38,677 nucleotides of DNA from Flavobacteriales bacterium. Its GTDB lineage: Bacteria > Bacteroidota > Bacteroidia > NS11-12g > UBA9320. The number at the start of each line of letters is the position of its first letter. Within the stretch, counting starts at the first letter, position 1. The notes below the pieces were generated by a model. That model did not search any database and was not told the origin of the DNA. It worked only from the letters and a program-made list of their open reading frames with translations. The stretch covers positions 1 through 38,677 of the forward strand of contig JACJZW010000017.1 in NCBI GenBank assembly GCA_020635355.1. Reading direction: 5' to 3'. Of this stretch, positions 15,914-24,008 are shown piece by piece. Position numbers and translations under genes: made by a program.

Positions 15914-15923
15914 ATTAATCAGG

Positions 15924-16505
15924 TTATCCGCTTTCGCTAATCCGTTTACGGATTCTGGATAGAGAAACAGTGGTCACACCGAGATAGGAAGCCAAATATT
16001 TCTGAGGGACGCGTTGGATGAGATGAGGCGATTTGCGGAGTAATTGGGCATAACGTTCCTCCGGAGTCATCATGATGAAGAAGCGGATTCGCTCGATTGC
16101 ATCCAGCATGGAATCCTCCAATCCTTCGTTATGCAGACTCATAAAATGAATGTTCTGCTTGGCTAGCCGTTTGAATTTGTCCATACTGATGAGTATTACC
16201 TTGCAATCTTCAACAGCCTCAAGATATTCCTCGGATGGTTTGTTTGCCATGAAACAGGCTGAGCAGGAGGTGATATCACCATCAACAGCTAAACGGGTTG
16301 TTCGTTCTTCTCCGTCTGATTTTAGTTCATACGTTCTAATAATACCCTTGCGAATGGCAATTATATGCGGGAATCGGTCGCCATGTTTCGCAATTAATTC
16401 CCCCTCCTTGTAGGTGGCCATTCTCGAGATACTTTGAAGTTTGGCCAAATCAGATAAACTGAGGTGGCGGAATAATTTAAAGAACTGAAAAATCTGAGAA
16501 AGCAT
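15924..16505 (-). CDS. Crp/Fnr family transcriptional regulator
   Basis: This 193-aa protein has an N-terminal cyclic-nucleotide-binding-like beta-roll (about 10-115, including YKEGELIAKHGD and GIIRTYELKSDGEE). The patch VDGDITSCSACF (75-85) is at the usual ligand region, but no clear cAMP-binding RE..LL motif is seen. A long helix follows. The C-terminal helix-turn-helix is VPQKYLASYLGVTTVSLSRI (about 166-185), the typical Bacteroidota form of this family. ATG 16505 is used; TTG 16538 is less likely. It is followed on the same strand by the rhodanese/YgaP-like gene and is the obvious candidate regulator of it. The ligand is unknown. Confidence 0.92.
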   Translation of the reverse strand: MLSQIFQFFKLFRHLSLSDLAKLQSISRMATYKEGELIAKHGDRFPHIIAIRKGIIRTYELKSDGEERTTRLAVDGDITSCSACFMANKPSEEYLEAVEDCKVILISMDKFKRLAKQNIHFMSLHNEGLEDSMLDAIERIRFFIMMTPEERYAQLLRKSPHLIQRVPQKYLASYLGVTTVSLSRIRKRISESG

Positions 16506-17012
16506 GCGCTCAATTCCAAACTGTGGTATGGTACGCAAAATAAAGATTTTGGAACACCTGACTGCTCAATCCCAAAAAGAGTACCGTCCAAGATCAACAG
16601 CAAAATCTATGTGTCAGAATTTCAGGTTACACGTACTCCTTTCTCTTTCTCTTTCTTATTCAGAATTCACTCTCACTCTCACTCTGACTCTCACTCAAGT
16701 GAACCTCCTACCGTCGGAACACTTGAGCCTATATTTTCAGATGGTTTTAAGCACAAGTGACACTCCCTGCGGACGGAACACTCGCGCTGCCTATTATGGC
16801 TTTTAGCTTCTGGCTGCTAGCTATTAGGTCTTGCTCTTACATAAAGAACGTCACGGGCTAACTGTTAAACTTAGCTTTTAGATTTTAGCTATTAGGTAGT
16901 ATCATTTGCTCTTGCTCTGAATCTTGCTCTTGCTCTTAGATCAAGTGAGTCAATATCCACCTGCTACCTTAAACTGAGCTCTTAGATTTTAGCTCTTAGA
17001 TATTAGCTATTC
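16506..17012. repeat. Non-coding simple-repeat mosaic between regulator and panB
   Basis: About 500 bp hold no gene. From 16630 there are tttctc hexamers (16637-16655, related to 1563-1589), then actctc hexamers (16668-16695), an 8-bp inverted repeat CTCAAGTG/CACTTGAG (16694-16701 and 16720-16727), and two copies of CGGAACACT (about 16715 and 16777). From 16795 on there are several blocks of gctctt hexamers and agctattag/agctcttaga-type units that run right up to the panB stop at 17013. The first 125 bp (16506-16629) should hold the promoter of the Crp/Fnr gene; no exact consensus was found. Confidence 0.75.
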
Positions 17013-17828
17013 CTAATATTGTTCCTTGTCATTCGGAAAGTCACGACTTTTTACATCGCTGATGTAGCCTTCAACCGCACCCTTAATGTCGTCGTATAAA
17101 TTTGCGTAGCGTCGGAGGAAACGCGGACTGAATTCCTTGGTAATGCCCAACATATCGTGAAGTACCAAAACCTGGCCATCCACTCCGGCACCTGCTCCAA
17201 TGCCAATAACCGGAATGGAAATGCTCTTGGTTACCTCTTCGGCTAGTTTGGCGGGAATTTTTTCCAATACTATTCCGAAGCAACCGGCTTCTTCCAATAA
17301 CTGCGCGTCGGTACGAAGTTTCTCCGCCTCGGCTTCTTCTTTAGCCCGGACGGTATAGGTTCCAAATTTGAAAATGCTCTGAGGCGTTAATCCAAGATGA
17401 CCCATCACCGGTATACCGGCAGATAAAATCCGCTTAACCGATTCAATCACTTCGGCACCACCTTCTAATTTGATGGCATGTGCACCGGCTTCCTTCATGA
17501 TTCGGATGGAACTCTTCAAGGCTTCTTTACTGTCGCCTTGATACGATCCAAATGGCAGATCCACCACAACCAACGCCCGGTCAATGCCTCGAATAACCGA
17601 TTGGGCGTGATAGATCATCTGATCCAGGGTAATGGGAAGGGTTGAAATGTGTCCGGCCATGACATTACTGGCCGAGTCGCCTACGAGGATTACATCAATA
17701 TTGGCATCGTCAATAATTCGGGCCATGGAGAAATCGTAGGCCGTGAGCATGCTTATTTTTTCACCCCGCTCCTTCATTTCCTGAAGAGCATGGGTAGTCA
17801 CTTTCTTGTATTCGTTGGCTGCGGACAT
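17013..17828 (-). CDS. panB: 3-methyl-2-oxobutanoate hydroxymethyltransferase (ketopantoate hydroxymethyltransferase)
   Basis: This 271-aa enzyme transfers a hydroxymethyl group from 5,10-methylene-tetrahydrofolate to 2-oxoisovalerate, the first step of pantothenate (coenzyme A) synthesis in the cytoplasm. The signature LTAYDFSMARIIDDANIDVI is followed by VGDSASNVMAGH with metal ligand Asp51, Asp90 in VVVDLPFGSY, substrate Lys120 in AIKLEGG, and Glu189 in GIVLEKIP. The C-terminal motif IGIGAGAGVDGQVLVLHDML is intact. Length is normal (E. coli PanB has 264). It starts 21 bp after the stop of the coiled-coil gene 17850-18890, so the two are probably co-transcribed. The DNA directly after its stop is simple repeat, with no clear terminator. 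Confidence 0.98.
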   Translation of the reverse strand: MSAANEYKKVTTHALQEMKERGEKISMLTAYDFSMARIIDDANIDVILVGDSASNVMAGHISTLPITLDQMIYHAQSVIRGIDRALVVVDLPFGSYQGDSKEALKSSIRIMKEAGAHAIKLEGGAEVIESVKRILSAGIPVMGHLGLTPQSIFKFGTYTVRAKEEAEAEKLRTDAQLLEEAGCFGIVLEKIPAKLAEEVTKSISIPVIGIGAGAGVDGQVLVLHDMLGITKEFSPRFLRRYANLYDDIKGAVEGYISDVKSRDFPNDKEQY

Positions 17829-17849
17829 GGGGTCTGAAGTATGTTATTC

Positions 17850-18890
17850 CTATTTTTTGAGCTTCTCTTCAAGCTCAGTTACCTTCTTCCGAAGTGCATC
17901 GTTCTGTGACTTTTCACGAGCGAGTAATTCGGTGAGGTTCAATATGAGGTCGCCATTGGTATTGGCTTCGATATCGGCCTTCATGGATTCCAGGTAGGAG
18001 AGTCGGTTTTTGGCCGTTTCCATTTCAGTTTCCAACTTAACCAGTTGTCGCTTCATGGTTTCATTCTCTTCCCGAAGAATCTTATTCTGGCTGATAGCCG
18101 TTGTATCCATGGTGAGATTGGATCGGCATTCCAACAGATCGGTGCTGAGCTGATCAATTTCCTGCTGTTGTTTGTCAATCTTCGTCTTGAACACCAGGGC
18201 AAGTTCTGTGTAGGTTTGATCGCCACCGGTAGCCACACTTTTTGACTCTTTCGGTGCATTGGCCCGAAGGGTGATGTCGTCACAGCTTAGGCTACTGAGC
18301 GGACCGGCATATAAGCCAATCTTTCCCGCGTCAAAAGAGGATTCAATGAAGGTGCGTTCAAACCTCTTGTTGAAATAGACGTCGTACTGATTTCCGGAGG
18401 TTCGGATCTTGATTTCATTGGGACCACCTGCATTCAGGAACTTGCTTTTGCTCCAGCCGTCATTATCGGATCCGAACAGCGTAGTAAGTTTTCCCTCGGT
18501 CATGATTCGAATGCGGTACTGGCGTTTTCGGTCAATTTCCAGAATGACGGCACCATCACCGGTTTCCTGTGCTTTGAGCACTACTCCGGCTGACGGATTC
18601 CGATTGTCGCCAATGCCTTCGAGCTTCACGGTGGTGATTAATTCAAAGGATTCGTATTGATCGGCGAGCTTAGGAACGCTAATGGCGAAGTAGGAGTTTT
18701 TTAGGCGTTTCAGGACGTAGGCGTTCTCCGAGGTAATGAAACTTTCAGCGGATGTATTCTTCTGTTCCCAACGATTGGAAACGTATGAAAAATCATCGTG
18801 GAGCACCACATTATCGAACTTCGTGAACACGAGCTGACCGCTGGTAAATTTTGACAGTGACAGTAAGATAAGCAGGCTGAAATACCTCAT
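17850..18890 (-). CDS. Secreted protein with lectin-like domain and C-terminal coiled coil
   Basis: This 346-aa protein has a signal peptide of about 18 residues (LLILLSLSKFTSG before Gln). Residues about 28-215 read as a beta-sandwich of the concanavalin-like/DUF1080 type: LHDDFSYVSNRWEQKN, SAGVVLKAQETGDGAVILEI, EIKIRTSGNQYDVYFN and KIGLYAGPLSSLSCDDITLR follow the usual strand order. Residues about 235-346 are a strongly predicted coiled coil, rich in E, K, L and Q (KTKIDKQQQEIDQLSTDLLE ... ALRKKVTELEEKLKK). The coiled coil probably drives oligomerisation in the periplasm or at the outer membrane. The gene is divergent from the lipoprotein at 18958 and upstream of panB, with no obvious functional link. 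A near-perfect -7 promoter element lies 22 bp upstream. The precise family is not recognised. Confidence 0.78.
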   Translation of the reverse strand: MRYFSLLILLSLSKFTSGQLVFTKFDNVVLHDDFSYVSNRWEQKNTSAESFITSENAYVLKRLKNSYFAISVPKLADQYESFELITTVKLEGIGDNRNPSAGVVLKAQETGDGAVILEIDRKRQYRIRIMTEGKLTTLFGSDNDGWSKSKFLNAGGPNEIKIRTSGNQYDVYFNKRFERTFIESSFDAGKIGLYAGPLSSLSCDDITLRANAPKESKSVATGGDQTYTELALVFKTKIDKQQQEIDQLSTDLLECRSNLTMDTTAISQNKILREENETMKRQLVKLETEMETAKNRLSYLESMKADIEANTNGDLILNLTELLAREKSQNDALRKKVTELEEKLKK

Positions 18891-18911
18891 ATTTGTGCGG
18901 TGCTATTGGTG

Positions 18912-18919
18912 CAAAACTA
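18912..18919 (-). promoter_or_regulatory. -7 element TAGTTTTG for the coiled-coil gene
   Basis: Read on the minus strand this is TAGTTTTG, an exact match to the Bacteroidota -7 consensus TAnnTTTG, ending 22 bp before the ATG at 18890. No TTG stands at the exact -33 distance. It supports transcription of 17850-18890 and panB from this short divergent gap. Confidence 0.45.
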
Positions 18920-18957
18920 AATCAAAACGGGCAAGCGCTCTCATTATTCCACAACGC

Positions 18958-19989
18958 ATGCGAAAACTACTTGGTATTCTGTTCTTCAGCATTTTGGTGT
19001 TGAGCTGTGACAATGAACTTAACGTCACTGCCGAGTGGAAGGAGGTGCCTGTAATCTACGGTTTGGTGGATCCATCGGCACAGTACAACTACATCCGGAT
19101 TAACCGGGCCTACCTCAATGAATCGGGTGATGCCATTCAGTATGCGTCGATCAGTGATTCGATTCAATTTCAGGAGCTTACGGTGAAGTTGGTGGAACAT
19201 AAAAACGGTGTAGAAACCAATACCATCAATCTGGAGAAAGTAAATGGAGATACCATCGGGTTACCCAAGGATTCCGGTACCTTCTCCAACACACCGAATA
19301 TCCTTTATCGCACGGCCTATAATATGAAGGCCACCGATTTATACGATACCTATCGGTATGATTTGGTGATCATCAATGAGATTACCGGACGTATTTACCG
19401 TTCCACGGCGGAGAGCGTTGGATCTATGTTTTTAGTGACGCCACGATTGAATCGTGACAATCCAACCATCAACATTTCGGATGAGAACGATCGGTTTATC
19501 TACATCAATTTTCAAGAAGGCTTTAAAGCTGCGATGTACGATCTGGTAGTCCGATTCCGCTATTTGGAATATGAGGATTCAACCCCAACGGTACTCAAAT
19601 TGGATTCCATTGATTGGGTAGTTTTCTCAGGAGCCGAGACCCATGGATTGGATGGGAGAGGGGAGCAGGTGATTACGGTGAAGGGTGAGGCCTTTTATCA
19701 ATATCTGAGTTCACAGCTGGACGGCCGGGAAGGACTTAATCGCGAAGCCTTTGACATGGACTTCTATTTCTATGGATCCGGGGAAGACTTGTTTACCTAC
19801 ATACAGGTGAATAAACCGTCCATCGGCATCGTTCAGAAGAAGCCGGAGTTTACCAATATCGAAAATGGCCTGGGAATCTTTTCATCCCGAAACATCAATC
19901 GATTCACCCATGTGGGCATTGCTCCGCAAATGAAAGCCCGACTCTCCGTGAGTCCGAACACCCAACACCTGAATTTTGTCACACCTTAA
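18958..19989 (+). CDS. DUF4249-like outer-membrane lipoprotein
   Basis: This 343-aa protein starts at MRKLLGILFFSILVLSCDNE, a lipoprotein signal with Cys17 in LVLSC; the upstream extension to 18895 is rejected because it would bury this signal. The segment VPVIYGLVDPSAQYNYIRIN near the N-terminus resembles DUF4249-type proteins, which accompany TonB-dependent receptors in Bacteroidota. No receptor gene is adjacent here, which is unusual for that family. It is divergent from the coiled-coil gene (67-bp gap). An inverted repeat that begins in its stop codon may end the transcript. The family call is moderate and the function unknown. Confidence 0.72.
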   Translation: MRKLLGILFFSILVLSCDNELNVTAEWKEVPVIYGLVDPSAQYNYIRINRAYLNESGDAIQYASISDSIQFQELTVKLVEHKNGVETNTINLEKVNGDTIGLPKDSGTFSNTPNILYRTAYNMKATDLYDTYRYDLVIINEITGRIYRSTAESVGSMFLVTPRLNRDNPTINISDENDRFIYINFQEGFKAAMYDLVVRFRYLEYEDSTPTVLKLDSIDWVVFSGAETHGLDGRGEQVITVKGEAFYQYLSSQLDGREGLNREAFDMDFYFYGSGEDLFTYIQVNKPSIGIVQKKPEFTNIENGLGIFSSRNINRFTHVGIAPQMKARLSVSPNTQHLNFVTP

Positions 19990-20006
19990 ATGACGAAATG
20001 TCATTT
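19988..20006. promoter_or_regulatory. Inverted repeat AAATGAC-N5-GTCATTT upstream of dnaK
   Basis: Perfect 7-bp arms (19988-19994 and 20000-20006) surround GAAAT and are followed by TTCGTTTTT. The left arm overlaps the TAA of the DUF4249-like gene. It can be read as a weak intrinsic terminator of that gene or as an operator 153 bp upstream of dnaK. From memory, TGACA/TGTCA palindromes precede heat-shock genes in some Bacteroidota; this was not checked. Confidence 0.45.
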
Positions 20007-20158
20007 TTCGTTTTTGGCCTGACAGGTTTGGTGTTTCGCCGCAATGGGCTAATTATTAGCGCTTTATGTGATTGATTCTATTGGATGGCGGATTGGGCTA
20101 TGCGCAATTCGGCAACTGGCACTTGTCTTGTATCCTCCTCGGCAAACAACCAATAGAT

Positions 20159-22072
20159 ATGAGTAAAGTAATAGGAATCGATTTGGGAACCACGAACTCC
20201 TGCGTTGCCGTGATGGAAGGTAACGAGCCAGTTGTTATTCCTAACAGCGAAGGACGACGGACTACTCCGTCCATCGTTGGTTTCCTCGATAACGGAAATG
20301 GTGAGCGCAAGGTGGGAGATCCTGCCAAGCGTCAAGCAATCACCAATCCGCAACATACTGTAATGTCCATCAAGCGCTTCATGGGAATGCGCTATTCAGA
20401 ACTCGGAAACGAGGTGAATAAAGTGTCGTACAACGTTGTGAAAGGCGATAACGATACCCCACGTGTTGAGATTGGCGATCGAAAATACACGCCACAGGAA
20501 ATCTCAGCCATTGTTCTTCAGAAGATGAAGAAAACAGCCGAAGACTACCTCGGGTCAGAGGTGTCACGAGCGGTCATTACCGTTCCGGCCTACTTCAATG
20601 ATGCTCAGCGTCAGGCAACCAAGGAAGCCGGAGAAATTGCCGGTTTGAAAGTTGAACGAATCGTGAACGAACCAACAGCTGCCGCCTTGGCTTACGGGTT
20701 GGACAAACGCGACAAGGATATGACCATCGCGGTATTTGACCTGGGTGGTGGAACCTTTGATATTTCTGTCCTTGAATTGGGCGACGGTGTATTCGAAGTA
20801 AAATCAACCAATGGTGATACCCACCTTGGTGGAGACGACTTTGATCAGGTGATCATTGACTGGCTTTCAGAAGAATTCCTGAAAGATGAAAACATCGACC
20901 TGCGCAAAGACCCTATGGCCTTGCAGCGATTGAAGGAAGCGGCTGAGAAAGCTAAAATTGAACTTTCCAGCTCCACTGAAACCGAAATCAATTTGCCTTA
21001 TATCATGCCGGTAGACGGTGTGCCTAAGCACTTGGTACGCAAACTGAGCCGTGCAAAGTTTGAGCAATTGGCGGATGAACTGATCCGACGCACTCTGGAG
21101 CCTTGTAAAGCAGCCATTAAAGACGCGGGTATCAGTGCCAGCCAAATCGATGAAGTGATTCTGGTTGGTGGATCAACCCGAATTCCACGGATTCAGGAGG
21201 AAGTAGAGAAATTCTTCGGTAAAAAACCATCCAAAGGGGTGAACCCGGATGAAGTAGTTGCCATTGGAGCAGCCATTCAAGGTGGGGTACTTACCGGTGA
21301 AGTGAAAGACGTTCTCCTGCTGGATGTGACACCTCTTTCGCTGGGTATTGAAACATTGGGTGGTGTGTTCACCAAACTCATCGAGTCCAATACCACCATT
21401 CCAACTAAAAAGTCAGAGACGTTCTCAACGGCAGCAGACAATCAGCCATCGGTTGAAATTCACGTCCTGCAAGGCGAGCGTTCAATGGCCCGAGACAATA
21501 AGACCATTGGACGATTCCACTTGTCCGACATCCCACCGGCTCAACGAGGTGTTCCACAAATTGAGGTAACCTTTGACATTGATGCCAATGGTATCCTCAA
21601 CGTAAGTGCGAAGGACAAGGGAACCGGTAAAGAACAAACCATTCGAATTGAGGCATCAAGCGGATTGAGCGAAGAGGAAATCAGTCGAATGAAAAAGGAG
21701 GCAGAAGCGAACGCGGAAGCCGACAAACGAGCGAAGGAATCGGTTGACAAGCTCAACCAGGCAGATACCTTGGTGTTCACTACTGAAAAGCAGTTGAAAG
21801 ACTATGGCGACAAGATCCCGGCCGATAAACGTTCCGTGATTGAAGGTGCTAAAGACGAACTGAAAAAAGCAGTTGAGTCCAAGGATGATGCCGCCATTGA
21901 TACGCATTTGGAGGCTCTGAACAAGGCTTGGGAAGCAGCTTCTCAGGATTTGTATAACGCCCAGCAAGCTGCTCAGACCGACGGAGCTGCCGGTGCCAAT
22001 GGTTCAGCAGATGCTGCCAGCGAACATACTACAGACAACGTCGAAGACGTTGACTTTGAAGAAGTGAAGTAA
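20159..22072 (+). CDS. dnaK: Molecular chaperone DnaK (Hsp70)
   Basis: This 637-aa cytosolic Hsp70 binds and releases unfolded protein in an ATP-driven cycle with DnaJ and GrpE. The N-terminal ATPase domain shows IGIDLGTTNSCVAVMEG, VNEPTAAALAYGLDK, VFDLGGGTFDISVLELGDG and ILVGGSTRIPRIQ. The substrate domain follows with LLLDVTPLSLGIETLGGVFT and DIDANGILNVSAKDKGTGKE, then the helical lid and the acidic tail ending EDVDFEEVK. Met at 20159 (MSKVIGID) is the conserved start; the frame is open 29 codons upstream. dnaJ and grpE are not next to it. Regulation may involve the inverted repeat 153 bp upstream; a clear terminator follows. Confidence 0.99.
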   Translation: MSKVIGIDLGTTNSCVAVMEGNEPVVIPNSEGRRTTPSIVGFLDNGNGERKVGDPAKRQAITNPQHTVMSIKRFMGMRYSELGNEVNKVSYNVVKGDNDTPRVEIGDRKYTPQEISAIVLQKMKKTAEDYLGSEVSRAVITVPAYFNDAQRQATKEAGEIAGLKVERIVNEPTAAALAYGLDKRDKDMTIAVFDLGGGTFDISVLELGDGVFEVKSTNGDTHLGGDDFDQVIIDWLSEEFLKDENIDLRKDPMALQRLKEAAEKAKIELSSSTETEINLPYIMPVDGVPKHLVRKLSRAKFEQLADELIRRTLEPCKAAIKDAGISASQIDEVILVGGSTRIPRIQEEVEKFFGKKPSKGVNPDEVVAIGAAIQGGVLTGEVKDVLLLDVTPLSLGIETLGGVFTKLIESNTTIPTKKSETFSTAADNQPSVEIHVLQGERSMARDNKTIGRFHLSDIPPAQRGVPQIEVTFDIDANGILNVSAKDKGTGKEQTIRIEASSGLSEEEISRMKKEAEANAEADKRAKESVDKLNQADTLVFTTEKQLKDYGDKIPADKRSVIEGAKDELKKAVESKDDAAIDTHLEALNKAWEAASQDLYNAQQAAQTDGAAGANGSADAASEHTTDNVEDVDFEEVK

Positions 22073-22099
22073 TTCACTATACATACATGCGACTTGATC

Positions 22100-22127
22100 G
22101 GCGGCCTATGGCCGCCTTTCTTTTTTT
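22100..22127 (+). terminator. Rho-independent terminator of dnaK
   Basis: GGCGGCC (22100-22106), loop TAT and GGCCGCC (22110-22116) form a perfect 7-bp GC stem followed by TTTCTTTTTTT. It lies 27 bp after the dnaK stop. Confidence 0.93.
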
Positions 22128-22150
22128 ATGGACTTTTGTATCTTTATCCG

Positions 22151-24004
22151 ATGCGTTTCAAACTAGCCGTCTTCTTATTTTTTGTCACCTTCTTACAGGT
22201 TTTTGGGGCATCATCTTACCCCACAATTGAGACCGTTAGAGATCACTTCTTTGCGCATTACAAAGCCAACCTGATTCATTCATCTTCCCGAATCCTGTTC
22301 GAAAAAAAACCGGACGGATGGTACCTGCGACACGTGGATTACTTCCCCAAACCTCATACGCTGTTGTACGAACCCATCTGGAAATCAAGTTCAGGAGATT
22401 TTGTACCACTTACGTTTGAGTCGCGAAACAAGCCACAGGAGTACACCAGCACATCAACAGATTCATTGAACCTGTACAACGTCCTTCCGTACTATGGGTA
22501 CGCCGGTTGGGAAAACGACGTGTTAAACCGGTATTCAGATACCAACCACATGGCCTCACTCAGTTTTCAGGTGCTGGCCAATATGTCACTGGCATTTGAT
22601 GGGTTCGACCTGAATGAATATGCCTATGACACCTCCGCTGCGTTGAAACGGAGGCCGGAACTCACGGAATTTAATAATTACCTCTATGCCTCGATTCTGG
22701 CGATGATCAAGTTGTACCAGAAGGATCAGGATGCCCAAATTCAAGGAAATCCGCTGTTGGTTCTGATGGATCTGGTTCGTTTGAAAGGTGTGGAATATCG
22801 ATCCATGTACTTCCCAACGTTTGTGAGTACGTACGAGGCACGAAATCAAAAGTTGATGCCGGGGCAGGAACCTTATGAGGATAACCGTCAGGTTTTGTTC
22901 GATACGTCCAGACTCACCTACTTTCACAATCTTCCCTACTATCGGAACATTCTCAAAAGTTGTCGTGACTCATCCGTCTTGTTGGTGTCGGGTGATCTGG
23001 ATTATCTTCTGTTGAATAGCGTTCAACATTTTGATGCCATTCGTCGGAATCTGGTGATCCTCAATCTCGATCAACTGGCGGATTCGGCCTATCGTCAAAT
23101 GATAGAACGGTCATCCGGGCAATCCGTTTTTAGTGTGGTGAGTGATGAAATCAATGAGCAGGATATTGACTTTGTCCGCGTATTGAGATATGTCCGGATT
23201 CGTCAGAAACAATTGCCCGGTGAAAGTTTGGCGCGCCAAAAGGTTCGGATGGACGGTATGCCGGATAATGGTTATCAAATCGAAGATTTTGATCTCGCAC
23301 AAGAGTACTCACAACTCCGTGATCTGCTGAACTTTGTTATCCAGGATGTTGATAATCAGTTGGATAACGGCCTCACCAGATATCGCTATTTCCCAACCGA
23401 TGGTTGCCGGCACACCATGGATTCAACCTATCTCCAATGGAAGATCCCGGCCCGATCTCTCACCGCTTCCGATTTGATTCTTTTAGATGTGTTGGCCCAT
23501 AGTTCCAACGGGAAACTATCCTTTGTCTCCACCACGCCTGAATCCATGCGATTAGGGATACCGATAGGAGGGTTAAACGGATTGGTGTATCACGTTAAAG
23601 GTCAGAAGGATTTAATTATGGCGGATGCCGCATCACCGGACATTTTTGCGCATTTCGATTTGATGATGCAGCAATTTGATTATGCCGATATTGACCGGCA
23701 CTCATCATTTGTTGTTCAAACCTATTCCGTTTCATTTCTTAATCTCATCCACGATTTAGCCGGTCAGGAAAAATTCAACGCCGCCCTGGCTGCCACCCGA
23801 TTTTATTTCAAAACCTTCCCCAGCTCGGTTTGGACGGATTTAGATATTCCTGCCGATCTGGTTGAATACCTGTTTATTTTGGATGATGTGGAATTGGGGC
23901 GCGAAGTGCTTCATACCATTGAAGGTAAGTTGCGCTACCTGAGTGGCGCCGATAAAATTCGAATAGCTGAACGGGTGAGTTATTTGAAGAATCGCTACAT
24001 GTAA
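22151..24004 (+). CDS. Secreted protein resembling the soluble C-terminal half of DUF2723 proteins
   Basis: This 617-aa protein has a signal peptide (MRFKLAVFLFFVTFLQVFGA) and no further membrane segment. About residues 265-300, SSVLLVSGDLDYLLLNSVQH followed by RRNLVILNLDQL, follow the pattern AILftnGDNDTfplwYlqeV...RpDVrvvNLsLL of the domain after the membrane part of DUF2723 (GT117-like) proteins. About 435-490 (SLTASDLILLDVLAHSSNGK ... GLNGLVYHVKG) follow its ..dlvLLDil..n...RPiyf...GLvyrlvP segment. The tail, 525-617, matches its TPR-like end. Membrane helices of DUF2723 are absent, so this would be a stand-alone secreted relative, possibly catalytically inactive. The resemblance is by eye. 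ATG 22151 is used. The stop lies 4 bp from the stop of the convergent gene. Confidence 0.6.
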   Translation: MRFKLAVFLFFVTFLQVFGASSYPTIETVRDHFFAHYKANLIHSSSRILFEKKPDGWYLRHVDYFPKPHTLLYEPIWKSSSGDFVPLTFESRNKPQEYTSTSTDSLNLYNVLPYYGYAGWENDVLNRYSDTNHMASLSFQVLANMSLAFDGFDLNEYAYDTSAALKRRPELTEFNNYLYASILAMIKLYQKDQDAQIQGNPLLVLMDLVRLKGVEYRSMYFPTFVSTYEARNQKLMPGQEPYEDNRQVLFDTSRLTYFHNLPYYRNILKSCRDSSVLLVSGDLDYLLLNSVQHFDAIRRNLVILNLDQLADSAYRQMIERSSGQSVFSVVSDEINEQDIDFVRVLRYVRIRQKQLPGESLARQKVRMDGMPDNGYQIEDFDLAQEYSQLRDLLNFVIQDVDNQLDNGLTRYRYFPTDGCRHTMDSTYLQWKIPARSLTASDLILLDVLAHSSNGKLSFVSTTPESMRLGIPIGGLNGLVYHVKGQKDLIMADAASPDIFAHFDLMMQQFDYADIDRHSSFVVQTYSVSFLNLIHDLAGQEKFNAALAATRFYFKTFPSSVWTDLDIPADLVEYLFILDDVELGREVLHTIEGKLRYLSGADKIRIAERVSYLKNRYM

Positions 24005-24008
24005 CTAC

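Noticed and set aside
20021..20045. Sigma-54 promoter before dnaK
   Set aside because: GG at the -24 part is not followed by GC ten bases later, so the consensus fails.
20072..20158. 29-residue N-terminal extension of DnaK
   Set aside because: DnaK starts are highly conserved at MSKVIGIDLGTTN; the extension has no family support.
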